IMG/VR virus record: IMGVR_UViG_3300046517_002587
Coordinates: 1 to 45,401 of that record
From: a virus
Length of the DNA: 45,401 bases
Strand: one strand, 5' to 3'
Part shown: piece by piece, positions 8,397-16,045 of the stretch
Layout: every line of letters begins with the position of its first letter
How positions within the stretch are numbered: position 1 is the first letter of the stretch
Made by a program: the position numbers and the translations under genes
Notes under the pieces: model-generated
Told to the model about the DNA's origin: nothing
The model's database searches: none
The model's input: the letters and a program-made list of their open reading frames with translations, nothing else

Positions 8397-8776
8397 AGCT
8401 CAAGCTCCACCCCGGCACCTACGCCGAGTACGAAGTAGAGGGAACGCCGGCCGAGGTCGCGGAATTCGTCAGGGCTCTTGGAAAGGAGCCGCCAGCTCCT
8501 CTTCCGATCTCGATTCCGTCGGTGTTTGTACCGCTCGACGTGTGCCCGCTGGGCGACGGAGTTCATCGCTATCCAGCGGTGTGGTTGAGCGTGAGTCCTC
8601 CGACGTGCGAGAAGTGTGGGATGCCGGGAAAGTGGGTTCAGCCTCAGTGGACTGTGACATGGGACTCGTGTCTGGACCAGAAGAACCCGATGCCTCCGTG
8701 TAGTACGGAGACCGTGCAAGTGGGAAGCTTCTCCCTGCCCGCAGGTCCGCGAGGACCCCTAAGCTGTACCGACTAG
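8393..8776 (+). CDS. Hypothetical CxxC protein, 127 aa
   Basis: The ATG overlaps the preceding stop by 4 nt. The first 35 residues resemble a small alpha/beta unit (KLHPGTYAEYEVEGTPAEVAE). A CEKCGMPGKW motif sits near residue 75 with further cysteines downstream. Its 3' 308 nt overlap the antisense 3' end of the transglycosylase gene (8469-9179), so one of the two C-termini is probably unconstrained. Coupling to the upstream gene and the Cys motif favour this frame being real. Confidence 0.55.
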   Translation: MKLKLHPGTYAEYEVEGTPAEVAEFVRALGKEPPAPLPISIPSVFVPLDVCPLGDGVHRYPAVWLSVSPPTCEKCGMPGKWVQPQWTVTWDSCLDQKNPMPPCSTETVQVGSFSLPAGPRGPLSCTD

Positions 8777-9179
8777 GTCGGCAGCCCCGCGCCGGCCGGT
8801 TGTACTTCGTCAGCCAGCGGCTCGGCCGATCGCACTCGCGCACGAACCGAGACAAATACCAGACGCTGATGCGGATGTTCGTGTCGACGTCTTCGAGCTG
8901 ACGGCGCGTGAGACGCAGGTCCGCGCCCTGGATGGCCCCGTGGCGCAGTAGCTGCCCGAGCCCGACCTCACCGGCCGCGCCGACCGCGTGCTTGTCGTAG
9001 TGCGACTCGTGGTAGATTTTGGCGGCTTCGACTGCGGCCGGCACACCGTAGTGGGCGGAGTGCTTGGTGATGGCTGCGACCAGCTCGTGGACGTACGGCG
9101 TGTGACACCGCTCGTCTGGCGGAGGTCCGTGTTCGATCGTTCGCAGAACGCAGGCGAAGATGATGAGAGGGTGACTCAA
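8469..9179 (-). CDS. Lytic transglycosylase (SLT family)
   Basis: Residues 33-130 match the soluble lytic transglycosylase fold: AAKIYHESHYD with catalytic Glu58, then GEVGLGQL (70-77), and a downstream TKYNRPARGCRPSRYS segment typical of the C-terminal lobe. These enzymes cleave peptidoglycan between MurNAc and GlcNAc, in lysis or during DNA entry. The start is TTG at 9179, supported by AAGGAGGT upstream; no clear signal peptide follows. The last 100 or so residues are Ser/Thr/Pro-rich and lie antisense to 8393-8776, so the functional domain probably ends near residue 140. The DNA ligase gene lies 15 nt upstream on the same strand. Confidence 0.75.
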   Translation of the reverse strand: MSHPLIIFACVLRTIEHGPPPDERCHTPYVHELVAAITKHSAHYGVPAAVEAAKIYHESHYDKHAVGAAGEVGLGQLLRHGAIQGADLRLTRRQLEDVDTNIRISVWYLSRFVRECDRPSRWLTKYNRPARGCRPSRYSLGVLADLRAGRSFPLARSPYYTEASGSSGPDTSPMSQSTEAEPTFPASHTSRTSEDSRSTTPLDSDELRRPAGTRRAVQTPTESRSEEELAAPFQEP

Positions 9180-9194
9180 TCGGGACCTCCTTGG

Positions 9195-10364
9195 TTACTC
9201 GTAGTCGCGCACCGCCATGCCCACGCCGTGCGAGGGCTTCTTGTCGTCCGTCCACTCGAAGAACTTGACCGTGAGCTGCTGGCCGATCATGGCGTCCCCG
9301 CGGCGCAGGAACTCCTCGCGGTCCGCGAAGTTGCCCGGCGCGGTGCAGTCGAATTCCTGCGGCGCCCCGTCGTCGCGCCCCTCGACTGTGCGGCAGGTGA
9401 ACATGGCCAGTCCCGCGAACTTCCCGCGGCCCTCGTACACGCCGATGATCGGGAACTCCAGGTCCTTCCACCGCTTGACCTTGAGCAGGCCGTACGAACG
9501 CGAGTCCGACTCGTAGGGCGTGTCGAGGTTGCGGTACATCAGCCCCTCGTAGTGCTCGGCGACGAAGGAGTCCTCGACCTGGCGCATGTGAGTCTCGTCG
9601 CGCAGCTCGATGGTCTCGACCTTCTTGATCTCGGGCTGGTCGCCGATGATCTCGGTGAACAGGTCGCGGTGGTCCTCTTCGCGCTCGCGCCAGAGACGCT
9701 CCATCCCGCGCCCGTACATCACCGGGACGTCGTAGACGTGGTGCAGGATCTCCTCGAAGCCGGGCTTGGTGCCTTCCTTGCGGACGTAGCCCGAGATCTT
9801 CTGGAGCGACCACCCGTGGCGGTACAGCTCGCCGTCGATGGTGAACTCTCCCTTGACGCTGGCGAAGAGCCTCTCGTACGCGGCCTGGACGTGCGGCACG
9901 CCCACGATCGGCTTGCCCTTGCGGCTCCAGAGGCTGACGACGCCGTCATCGATGTTCACCAGGCAGCGGACGCCGTTCAGCTTGCGCTGGCCGTGCGCCG
10001 GGAAGGCGTGGTACTTGTCCTTGACCTCGCCGTAGACCTTGGCGAGCATGGGAGGCGTCCCTCCTTTGTCGCTCTCGCCCGCTTCGGCGCGGGCCAGGTC
10101 CTCGACGTAGCCCTCGCGCTCCTGCTTCTTGCGCCACTTCGCCTCGGCCTCGTTGGCCGCCTGCTGGATGGGCGTGGTCTCGTTCTTCTTGCCGGGGTTC
10201 TTACCCTCGGTCACGACGTCGACGCTGCACTGGAGCTTCCCGCCGACCTGGCCGTGTTCCACGACGATGGTGCCCTCGCCGCCCATCTTCTGGCCGGCTG
10301 AGATCGTCCACTGCTGGAGCGCGCCTCGACCGGACTTCTTGTACAGGGTCGGGAAGGTCTTCAT
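9195..10364 (-). CDS. ATP-dependent DNA ligase with N-terminal WGR-like domain
   Basis: 389 residues. Residues 1-85 resemble the WGR-like N-terminal module seen on some viral ligases (TLYKKSGRGALQQW, GKNPGKKNETT). The nucleotidyltransferase core shows motif I KLNGVR with adenylated Lys128, motif III FTIDGEL (174-180), motif IV YEGLMYRN (272-279) and motif V LLKVKRW (293-299), followed by an OB-fold-like end. It seals nicks in duplex DNA using ATP, for phage replication or repair. The start ATG at 10364 overlaps the upstream lipoprotein stop by 4 nt. Confidence 0.9.
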   Translation of the reverse strand: MKTFPTLYKKSGRGALQQWTISAGQKMGGEGTIVVEHGQVGGKLQCSVDVVTEGKNPGKKNETTPIQQAANEAEAKWRKKQEREGYVEDLARAEAGESDKGGTPPMLAKVYGEVKDKYHAFPAHGQRKLNGVRCLVNIDDGVVSLWSRKGKPIVGVPHVQAAYERLFASVKGEFTIDGELYRHGWSLQKISGYVRKEGTKPGFEEILHHVYDVPVMYGRGMERLWREREEDHRDLFTEIIGDQPEIKKVETIELRDETHMRQVEDSFVAEHYEGLMYRNLDTPYESDSRSYGLLKVKRWKDLEFPIIGVYEGRGKFAGLAMFTCRTVEGRDDGAPQEFDCTAPGNFADREEFLRRGDAMIGQQLTVKFFEWTDDKKPSHGVGMAVRDYE

Positions 10365-10597
10365 TCGCACACCTTGAAGTGGAAGACGCGGTCGCCGTCG
10401 GGGGTGGAAACGGTGCAGGCGGCGCGATCGGCCTTGCCCTGGACGTGCTGCGGCTTGCACTCCAGGACGGTGCCGAACTGGGCCGCGCGCACTTCAGGCT
10501 CGCGGCAGGTGGTGGCGCAGCCGGTCAAGGCCAGGATCGCGACTGCCACGGCGTCGACTACGATCCATGTGATGAAGAATCTGAGCGGGTGCTTCAT
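10361..10597 (-). CDS. Small lipoprotein, 78 aa
   Basis: Hydrophobic residues 6-26 end in LTGC, a canonical lipobox with Cys27 as lipidation site. The mature part has three further cysteines (CREPEV, LECKPQ, AACTVS) and a C-terminal Cys-Glu. The ATG lies 6 nt after the -10 hexamer, predicting a leaderless mRNA. It is the first gene of the unit lipoprotein, ligase, transglycosylase. An envelope role such as lysis or superinfection control is only inferred. Confidence 0.7.
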   Translation of the reverse strand: MKHPLRFFITWIVVDAVAVAILALTGCATTCREPEVRAAQFGTVLECKPQHVQGKADRAACTVSTPDGDRVFHFKVCE

Positions 10598-10603
10598 TCC
10601 CAG

Positions 10604-10632
10604 AGCTTACCCCAAGGACGAGGCGGTGTCAA
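10604..10632 (-). promoter_or_regulatory. Sigma70-like promoter for the lipoprotein-ligase-transglycosylase unit
   Basis: Minus-strand TTGACA and TAAGCT are separated by 17 nt. The -10 ends 6 nt before the ATG at 10597, so transcription should begin at or next to the start codon. The -35 lies at the 3' end of the dNMP kinase gene. Confidence 0.75.
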
Positions 10633-11414
10633 GCACCCATTCTGCGGAGGTCGCCGTACTGGACGGCCATCATGTCGTCGACCTGGGAGTACAGGGCCTC
10701 GAAGGTCGAGTCGTTCACGATGGTGTCGGAGAAGAAGTGGTCGGGGATCCCGTCCATCTCGCTCTCGCTCTTGTGGCCGGCGATGCCCACGAGCTTCAGC
10801 TCCTTCGAGGGGCGGGTGACGCGCCACGTCGTGCCGCCGAGGTAGGCGACGCCCAGCATCTCGTTGCGGAACCGGCCGTCCGTGATGATGGCGTAGTCGT
10901 AGGCCCGGTCGCTCTTCTCCATCCCCTCCTCGCGGGTGTAGGCGAACCCGCCCTCGACCAGCTGGCGCGCGTTCGCGATGGCGCGATCGATCCACATCTT
11001 GGGGGCGAAGTTGCGGCCCCATTCGGTGCCTAGGGTCTGGAGGACGACCCGAGCCGAGATGGCGCCGTCGATGACCAGGCGCTTCTGGACGTGCTCGACG
11101 TACCATTCCCGCAGACCCTCGCCGTAGGACGACCGGGGGTCGAAGGAGTGGCCGAAGACGTCTACCGCGAGGCAGTCGATCGCGCGGGCGAAGTCGCCCA
11201 CCTGGAGCTGGTCATCAGCCACGGGGGCGTTCCGGGCTTCGCTGGGGCCCCAGAGCTGGTGGTCCGTGAACCCCAGCAGGCGCTTGACGAACCGCTTCAT
11301 CGGGTCAGCCTGGGCGACGCAGACCCCGTTGTAGTTCTCCGCGATGTAGCCCGCGACCGTGTCCTTGCCGGACCCAGCCTTGCCTGAGACGATGATGATC
11401 GGTGTGTTGGACAT
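10629..11414 (-). CDS. Deoxynucleoside monophosphate kinase
   Basis: A Walker A P-loop (GKAGSGKDT, residues 11-19) opens the protein. LQTLGTEWGR and ITDGRFRNE in the second half are typical of phage dNMP kinases of the T4 gene 1 type, which phosphorylate dNMPs to dNDPs for DNA synthesis. Its 261 residues fit the family. GGAGG lies 8 nt before the ATG. A GATTCCGTAGAAAT element upstream on the same strand is a probable promoter. Confidence 0.85.
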   Translation of the reverse strand: MSNTPIIIVSGKAGSGKDTVAGYIAENYNGVCVAQADPMKRFVKRLLGFTDHQLWGPSEARNAPVADDQLQVGDFARAIDCLAVDVFGHSFDPRSSYGEGLREWYVEHVQKRLVIDGAISARVVLQTLGTEWGRNFAPKMWIDRAIANARQLVEGGFAYTREEGMEKSDRAYDYAIITDGRFRNEMLGVAYLGGTTWRVTRPSKELKLVGIAGHKSESEMDGIPDHFFSDTIVNDSTFEALYSQVDDMMAVQYGDLRRMGA

Positions 11415-11432
11415 GTGATGAGCCTCCGCACC

Positions 11433-11446
11433 ATTTCTACGGAATC
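11433..11446 (-). promoter_or_regulatory. GATTCCGTAGAAAT element upstream of dNMP kinase
   Basis: This minus-strand element matches the extended -10 of the plus-strand promoters at 25351, 28157 and 29129. No good -35 is seen 17 nt upstream. Predicted transcription start is near 11427. Confidence 0.45.
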
Positions 11447-11459
11447 AATCTATTATACA

Positions 11460-11846
11460 GTGCCCTCGGTCGACTTTCAGAACTTCGCGAAGAACCGCGC
11501 CAACCAGATGGCGGGTCACGTCGTGTGGTTCCGGGAAGAGACGGGCGGGGACAAGAAGCTTGGCCGGGTGGTGGGCTACTACTACACCATGGCCCAGCTG
11601 CTCCTGGAGGTCTCGTTCTACCCGAAGTATAACGTGGACCCCCACATGAGCCACCTCAATCTCACCGCTGGCTTCAGGCCGGGGACCTTGTGGTACACCT
11701 GCGTGGACGTCTTCATGGTGGACGAGGAGAAGAAGAGCCCCACCGGCCGCTATCCGCACTCCTGCCCCAGCTGCGGGTCCAACGCTTTCATCCTCTTCCG
11801 CACCGTCGAGTGCTCGAACTTCTCCTGCAAGCACCACCGCCCGTAG
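11460..11846 (+). CDS. Zinc-finger hypothetical protein, 128 aa
   Basis: Start placed at GTG 11460, 7 nt after an AATCTA variant of the late motif (11447-11452); ATG 11418 in the same frame is an alternative but would overlap the promoter of the divergent kinase gene. The C-terminus has CPSCGSNAF and ECSNFSCKHH, a likely four-Cys zinc site. The rest is mixed alpha/beta with YYYTMAQ and VDVFMVDEEKK. Function unknown. It precedes the palm-domain gene. Confidence 0.6.
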   Translation: MPSVDFQNFAKNRANQMAGHVVWFREETGGDKKLGRVVGYYYTMAQLLLEVSFYPKYNVDPHMSHLNLTAGFRPGTLWYTCVDVFMVDEEKKSPTGRYPHSCPSCGSNAFILFRTVECSNFSCKHHRP

Positions 11847-11850
11847 CGGC

Positions 11851-11856
11851 AATCTT
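11851..11856 (+). promoter_or_regulatory. AATCTT motif, copy 5
   Basis: Lies 9 nt before the ATG of the palm-domain gene at 11866 and 4 nt after the preceding stop. Confidence 0.55.
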
Positions 11857-11865
11857 CCAGGTAAC

Positions 11866-13146
11866 ATGGACGTTTTCGTTTGTTGGGACGGCGACAAGAT
11901 CGGCCGCCGCGTCGGGCGAGCAGTGCTCGCGAACGACGTGGGTGAGGTCCGTCGAGTCGACCAGGCCATCAACTCCGGCAATGAGATCTGGAAGGCCTTC
12001 GCCGTGAACCACGGCGGCTCGGTCATCGAAATCGGTGGCGACGAAGGCAGGATCATGATCGATGCCAGCTGGCTGGCCGAGATGCCTTCCATCGCGCGCG
12101 GCTACGCGAACCTCGTGGGCGCCACGGTGTCCGTGGGCGTCGGGATGAGCATGTCCGACTCCGCCATGGCCCTCGTGGTCGCGAAGCTCCGCGGCGGCAA
12201 TCAGATCTTGGTGTGGGACCCGAAGGCGATGGCCGGCGAGTACCAGGCCGCGGTGGACGCGCCGAAGACCGAGCAGCAGAAGCTGACCGACGAGTACCTC
12301 GCCAAGGCCGACACGCCGAAGGGCCCCGAGTCGAAGTCGGCCGGCGGCAAGGACGTGCAGAAGGTCCTGGAGCACAACACCGCCAAGAACAAGGGCCCGA
12401 CCGCGGGCTTCGCCGTCCAGCACAAACCCGGCTTCACCGACATGAAGCACCCGGGCGATGTGATCGGTGACGATCCGAAGCCGGCCACGCCCGAGATGAC
12501 CCACGCCGCGGGCGCAGACGAGAACATGAACCAGGACATGGAATCAGACCTTCACTCTGCGGCCGAGGATTCCGGCAAGCAAGCGGAAGCCGATGGTGAC
12601 GCGGGCCAGAAGAAGACCGAGTCCGTCAAGAAGATGGTCACCGACTCGCTCACCAACATCCGCAAGCAGCTGCCCGACATCGTGCGGCTCCAACAGTACG
12701 CGCCCGAAGCGTACAAGGCCATCATCGGCCTCGTCCAGGGCGTCGTCCTCCTCGGCAAGGAAGTGATGGGCGACGGACCTCCGATGGACGACGAGCCCCA
12801 GGTCATCAAGGACGCGATGGCAAAGTCCGAGGACGGCTGCCCGCACTGCGACGAGAAGGAGTTCATCCCGCACAAGGACGGCTCCAAGACTTGCAAGGGT
12901 TGTTTCAAGGACTACTCCGCGGTCGAGAAGGCCGACAGCTCTCCGATCGAAGGCACGCCCACGCACCACAAGATGAACTTCCCCGTCGGCTCGGCCGTCA
13001 ACGGCAAGATCAAGGTTCAGCACGGTGACGGCAAGACCGGCTGGAAGCAGGTCGACTCCGGCATGGTGCAGGCGCAGGACGCAGACGCGCCCATTGTCGG
13101 CGCCAACAGTCACCCGGTCTCCTCCCGCGAACCGTCGAGCAGCTGA
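11866..13146 (+). CDS. Palm-domain nucleotide polymerase/cyclase-like protein (mCpol/GGDEF-like) with disordered and zinc C-terminus
   Basis: Residues 1-117 look like a minimal palm domain. They run from DGDKIG (Asp8 and Asp10 as possible metal ligands), through GGDE at 57-60 in the second metal-binding hairpin, to GATVSVGVG (86-93) and an AMALVVAKLRGGN helix, the order found in GGDEF cyclases, Cas10 palms and mCpol. A long Lys/Ala/Asp-rich linker follows, then CPHCDEKEF...CKGCFKDY, a probable zinc ribbon near 325-350. mCpol and GGDEF enzymes make cyclic nucleotides or oligonucleotides; an equivalent product here is inference. The gene overlaps the next one by 1 nt and stands among virion genes, so the protein may be packaged. 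Confidence 0.65.
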   Translation: MDVFVCWDGDKIGRRVGRAVLANDVGEVRRVDQAINSGNEIWKAFAVNHGGSVIEIGGDEGRIMIDASWLAEMPSIARGYANLVGATVSVGVGMSMSDSAMALVVAKLRGGNQILVWDPKAMAGEYQAAVDAPKTEQQKLTDEYLAKADTPKGPESKSAGGKDVQKVLEHNTAKNKGPTAGFAVQHKPGFTDMKHPGDVIGDDPKPATPEMTHAAGADENMNQDMESDLHSAAEDSGKQAEADGDAGQKKTESVKKMVTDSLTNIRKQLPDIVRLQQYAPEAYKAIIGLVQGVVLLGKEVMGDGPPMDDEPQVIKDAMAKSEDGCPHCDEKEFIPHKDGSKTCKGCFKDYSAVEKADSSPIEGTPTHHKMNFPVGSAVNGKIKVQHGDGKTGWKQVDSGMVQAQDADAPIVGANSHPVSSREPSSS

Positions 13147-14000
13147 TGTTCTCCATCAACGTCGACCTGTCCCAGCTGAACGAGCTGATGGAAGTCGGCC
13201 CCGCGCTCAAGAAGATCGCTGACGACGCAGGCGAGGAGCTGTCCAAGATGGTCGTCGCGAAGGCGAAGGAGATCGCGGCCGACAAGCTCCACACGCGTCG
13301 CCAGATGTACCAGGACGGTTTGAGCTGGGACAGGGCCGGGGACAACACCTACGTGGTCTCGCTCTCCGCGAAGGTGCGCTGGATTGACGACGGCCAGTCC
13401 GCGTTCGACATGCTCAAGGCCTTGCTCAATTCGCCGAAGGCGAAAACCGGCAAGAAGGGCAAGTACCTCGTCGTCCCGTTCCACACCGGCCCCAAGGGCA
13501 GTGCGGAGGGGATGAACACCCGCATCGGCAACACGTCTGCGCAGCAGGACCTCGTCAACACCGTCAAGAAGGAGCTGAAGTCCCGCGGCATCCCCTTCGG
13601 CAAGATCGAGAAGGACGCGAATGGGCAGGACCGCACGGGCAAGCTCCACAGCTTCAACATTTCGAACGCGCCCACCAAGAAGGACGCGGGCCCAGGCCAG
13701 CGCCGCGGGCCTGTGGGAGACGTCATGCAGGGCTCGAAAGGGGCCGGCGAGAAGTCGGGCACGCCGTTCTTGCAGGGCGTGTCCATCCACCAGTTCAAGG
13801 ACAAGAACGGGAAGACCAAGCGATCGATCATGACCTTCCGCGTGGCCTCCGAGTCTCAATCGGGCATGGCGAAGTGGGAGCACCCGGGCAACGCGGCCGT
13901 CGACATCCTCGACAAGGCCGCGGAGCAGGCGGTCGAGATGTGGCACAAGGAGATCGCTCCGGCCATCCTCGACAAGGCCCTCGCTGAGATGAACAGCTAG
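13146..14000 (+). CDS. HK97 gp10-like neck/tail-completion candidate, 284 aa
   Basis: An N-terminal helix (GPALKKIADDAGEELSKMVVAKAKEIAADK) is followed by a beta segment (TYVVSLSAKVRWIDDG). The C-terminus has FRVASESQSGMAKWEHPG then long helices (ILDKAAEQAVEMWHKEIAPAIL). This order resembles gp10-family head-tail joining proteins, but a roughly 100-residue insertion (GKKGKYLVVPF to GTPFLQG) makes it longer than usual. The ATG overlaps the upstream stop; its own stop overlaps that of the convergent gene by 4 nt. Confidence 0.45.
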   Translation: MFSINVDLSQLNELMEVGPALKKIADDAGEELSKMVVAKAKEIAADKLHTRRQMYQDGLSWDRAGDNTYVVSLSAKVRWIDDGQSAFDMLKALLNSPKAKTGKKGKYLVVPFHTGPKGSAEGMNTRIGNTSAQQDLVNTVKKELKSRGIPFGKIEKDANGQDRTGKLHSFNISNAPTKKDAGPGQRRGPVGDVMQGSKGAGEKSGTPFLQGVSIHQFKDKNGKTKRSIMTFRVASESQSGMAKWEHPGNAAVDILDKAAEQAVEMWHKEIAPAILDKALAEMNS

Positions 14001-14332
14001 TTGCTGTCTTCGTCGACTGCCCCGTCCGCGAGGTAGCTGCGGAGCGTGAGCACGGCGCTTTCGGCGATGTCGACCATGTCGCCCGTGCTGAACTTGTCCT
14101 TCGGGTGGGCGGCGTTGAACTCCCGCCCGAACAGCTCCAGCTCGTGGACCATGCGCGAGATTCCCTTGTGCATCCACTTCATGCGGTAGTGGTCGGGCTC
14201 GACACCCTTGGCCAGTTGGGAGTGGATCCAGCGACGAAGGACGGCTCCGACGGCAAGCCGGTGTTTTTCGTTCGTAAGGGTTCTCTCGAACGTGTCAACC
14301 GTGAACTCGATGTCCTCGTCGGCGTCACCCAT
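13997..14332 (-). CDS. Acidic helical hypothetical protein, 111 aa
   Basis: Single minus-strand gene inside the virion block. The product is mostly helical with an acidic start (MGDADEDIEFTVDTF) and end (GAVDEDSN). On the minus strand an AATCTCTT variant precedes the ATG by about 7 nt, mirroring the plus-strand copies. Family not recognised. Confidence 0.55.
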   Translation of the reverse strand: MGDADEDIEFTVDTFERTLTNEKHRLAVGAVLRRWIHSQLAKGVEPDHYRMKWMHKGISRMVHELELFGREFNAAHPKDKFSTGDMVDIAESAVLTLRSYLADGAVDEDSN

Positions 14333-14352
14333 ACCTAAGAGATTGCGGCGAC

Positions 14353-14358
14353 AATCTT
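14353..14358 (+). promoter_or_regulatory. AATCTT motif, copy 6
   Basis: Only 6 nt separate the motif from the GTG at 14365, with no ribosome site. The 32-nt divergent gap thus carries a near-motif for each strand. Confidence 0.55.
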
Positions 14359-14364
14359 TTCTTC

Positions 14365-15363
14365 GTGGCGGACACGGAACTAAAAGGCGTTTTCCAGGGC
14401 GACATCATCGTCCGCACGGCGATCATCCGTGCCATGGACCTCGTCCGTGCCGACCCGAAGCTGCTCGACCACGTCTTCCACTCGCTCGCGGAGGACGAGC
14501 TGACCCGCGACGTGTACGGCGCGAAGCAGATCGCAGAAGCCCGCAAGTGGTTCATGAAGACCGACATCCCGGTGTTCATGAACTTCCGCGTGGCTGAGGA
14601 AGCTCTGCCGTGCATCACTATCTCGCTTCAGGAGTCGGCGGAGGCCGACCAGACCCACGGTGACGTCCACTACGTGACGGAAGAGAGGTCGCCGGGAGAC
14701 TGGCCCGCGCTCACCGAGCCGTTCACGCCGGTCGCGTACTCGCCCGGGTCGGGGATCATGGTCCTGCCCATCGACGTCATGGGCAACAGGGTTGTCGCTG
14801 CGGGCATGCAGCTGGTGACTCGCGACGGTCGCTCGTACACGATCATGCAGAACCTCGGCGACGATGAGATCTCGTTGAAGCCGGGTACGGTCGACGACTT
14901 CAAGAACGCCGTCATCAAGGGCGCGACCGACCGCTTTGCGACTACCGTCGAGAGCGTCACGTTCAAGGAGGTCTACCAGATCGGCATCCACGTGATGGGC
15001 GAGCCTACCTACCTCCTCCACCTGCATTCCATCGTGCAGTTCATGCTCCTCAAGTACAAGCAGGAGCTGCTGGAGACCCGCGGCTTCGAGCGCACGTCGC
15101 TCACCTCGACCGACTTCCGTCGCAACCTGGAGTTCGACAACGAAGAGGTCTTCGCCAGGTTCATCACCATCACCGGCTACGCGCGCCACTACTGGCCGAA
15201 GGCTACGAACCCGCTGATCGATGTCGTCGACACGCAGCCGGCGTTCGAGCCGACGTTCGCGTACGAACCCGGCCTGGTACCCGCCCCCGCACCCCCGCCC
15301 GTTGATGACCAGGGCGAAGGCCTGAACGACGACGACGCCTGGGGCGTCATTCCCGTGGAGTAA
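14365..15363 (+). CDS. Neck/tail-terminator-like structural protein candidate, 332 aa
   Basis: GTG start 6 nt after AATCTT. The N-terminal helices lead to KTDIPVFMNF and LPCITISLQES, reminiscent of tail-terminator proteins that cap the tube, and the middle is beta-rich. The last 60 residues are Pro/Asp-rich and probably flexible (PAPAPPPVDDQGEGLNDDD). Position between the gp10-like gene and the sheath supports a neck role. The specific family is not certain. Confidence 0.45.
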   Translation: MADTELKGVFQGDIIVRTAIIRAMDLVRADPKLLDHVFHSLAEDELTRDVYGAKQIAEARKWFMKTDIPVFMNFRVAEEALPCITISLQESAEADQTHGDVHYVTEERSPGDWPALTEPFTPVAYSPGSGIMVLPIDVMGNRVVAAGMQLVTRDGRSYTIMQNLGDDEISLKPGTVDDFKNAVIKGATDRFATTVESVTFKEVYQIGIHVMGEPTYLLHLHSIVQFMLLKYKQELLETRGFERTSLTSTDFRRNLEFDNEEVFARFITITGYARHYWPKATNPLIDVVDTQPAFEPTFAYEPGLVPAPAPPPVDDQGEGLNDDDAWGVIPVE

Positions 15364-15366
15364 CCG

Positions 15367-15990
15367 ATGCGACCCCTGCGCAAAGACGAAGTCGAAGCAA
15401 ACGAGCACAACCTGTATTCGGTGGTCCCGAAGGAAGTGTCGGACCACCCGTTGTTCAACAAGGGCCACACCGTGGGGATCATGACGGCGGAGTCGCCGCG
15501 CTTTCCCACACATCCGGGCGGTAACGAGGCGTTGAGCGCAGACCTGCACGGCCTCGGGCTGCACCACGAGCCCACGCACGGATCGTACGGTGCGCCGGAG
15601 AACAGCTTCATCGTGCACAACCCCACGCGCGAGCACATGTACACCCTCGGCCGCAAGTACGGCCAAGAAGCTGTCGTGTACTCGCAGGATGGGAAGCACG
15701 AGCTGCTCTACACCCACGGCCCCAACGCCGGCAAGCACCAAGAGTCGAAGCCGGAGATGCACTACAGCCAGACCCAGCCGAAGGACTTCTACACCCACCT
15801 GCCGGGCAAGGGGTACGTGACCCTTCACTTCGGCGACGAGATGCACGATTCCCCCGTGAAGGGGACGGTGCCGCTGGAGCACCATGTGGCGCAGCCGCCA
15901 CTCAATCCGATGGAGCGCGATCTGATGCGGAAGTTCGCAAAAGACCTGGCGGCCGTCATCGGACGGGTTCTGGAGAAGGCCGAGAAATAG
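15367..15990 (+). CDS. DUF3293-like protein, 207 aa
   Basis: GIMTAESPRFPT near residue 37, GLGLHHEPTHGSYGAPENSFIVHN in the middle and YGQEAVVYSQDG later follow the pattern of DUF3293 proteins (TAxxP, Gx...YG..E.SF.V, QxAV.Y). The biochemical role of that family is not established. The C-terminus is a basic helix. The gene starts 3 nt after its neighbour and is followed by a TTTTGTTCC/AATCTT control region. Confidence 0.55.
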   Translation: MRPLRKDEVEANEHNLYSVVPKEVSDHPLFNKGHTVGIMTAESPRFPTHPGGNEALSADLHGLGLHHEPTHGSYGAPENSFIVHNPTREHMYTLGRKYGQEAVVYSQDGKHELLYTHGPNAGKHQESKPEMHYSQTQPKDFYTHLPGKGYVTLHFGDEMHDSPVKGTVPLEHHVAQPPLNPMERDLMRKFAKDLAAVIGRVLEKAEK

Positions 15991-15994
15991 GCCG

Positions 15995-16021
15995 TTTTGT
16001 TCCGCTAGAGCCCCCAATCTT
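15995..16021 (+). promoter_or_regulatory. TTTTGTTCC plus AATCTT (copy 7)
   Basis: TTTTGTTCC (15995-16003) lies 12 nt before AATCTT (16016-16021). The same pair at the same spacing occurs at 23534-23560, and a shorter-spaced version at 34034-34056. This suggests a two-part late promoter at some sites. Confidence 0.5.
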
Positions 16022-16045
16022 TCAAACACCTATCGGGAGACCCAC

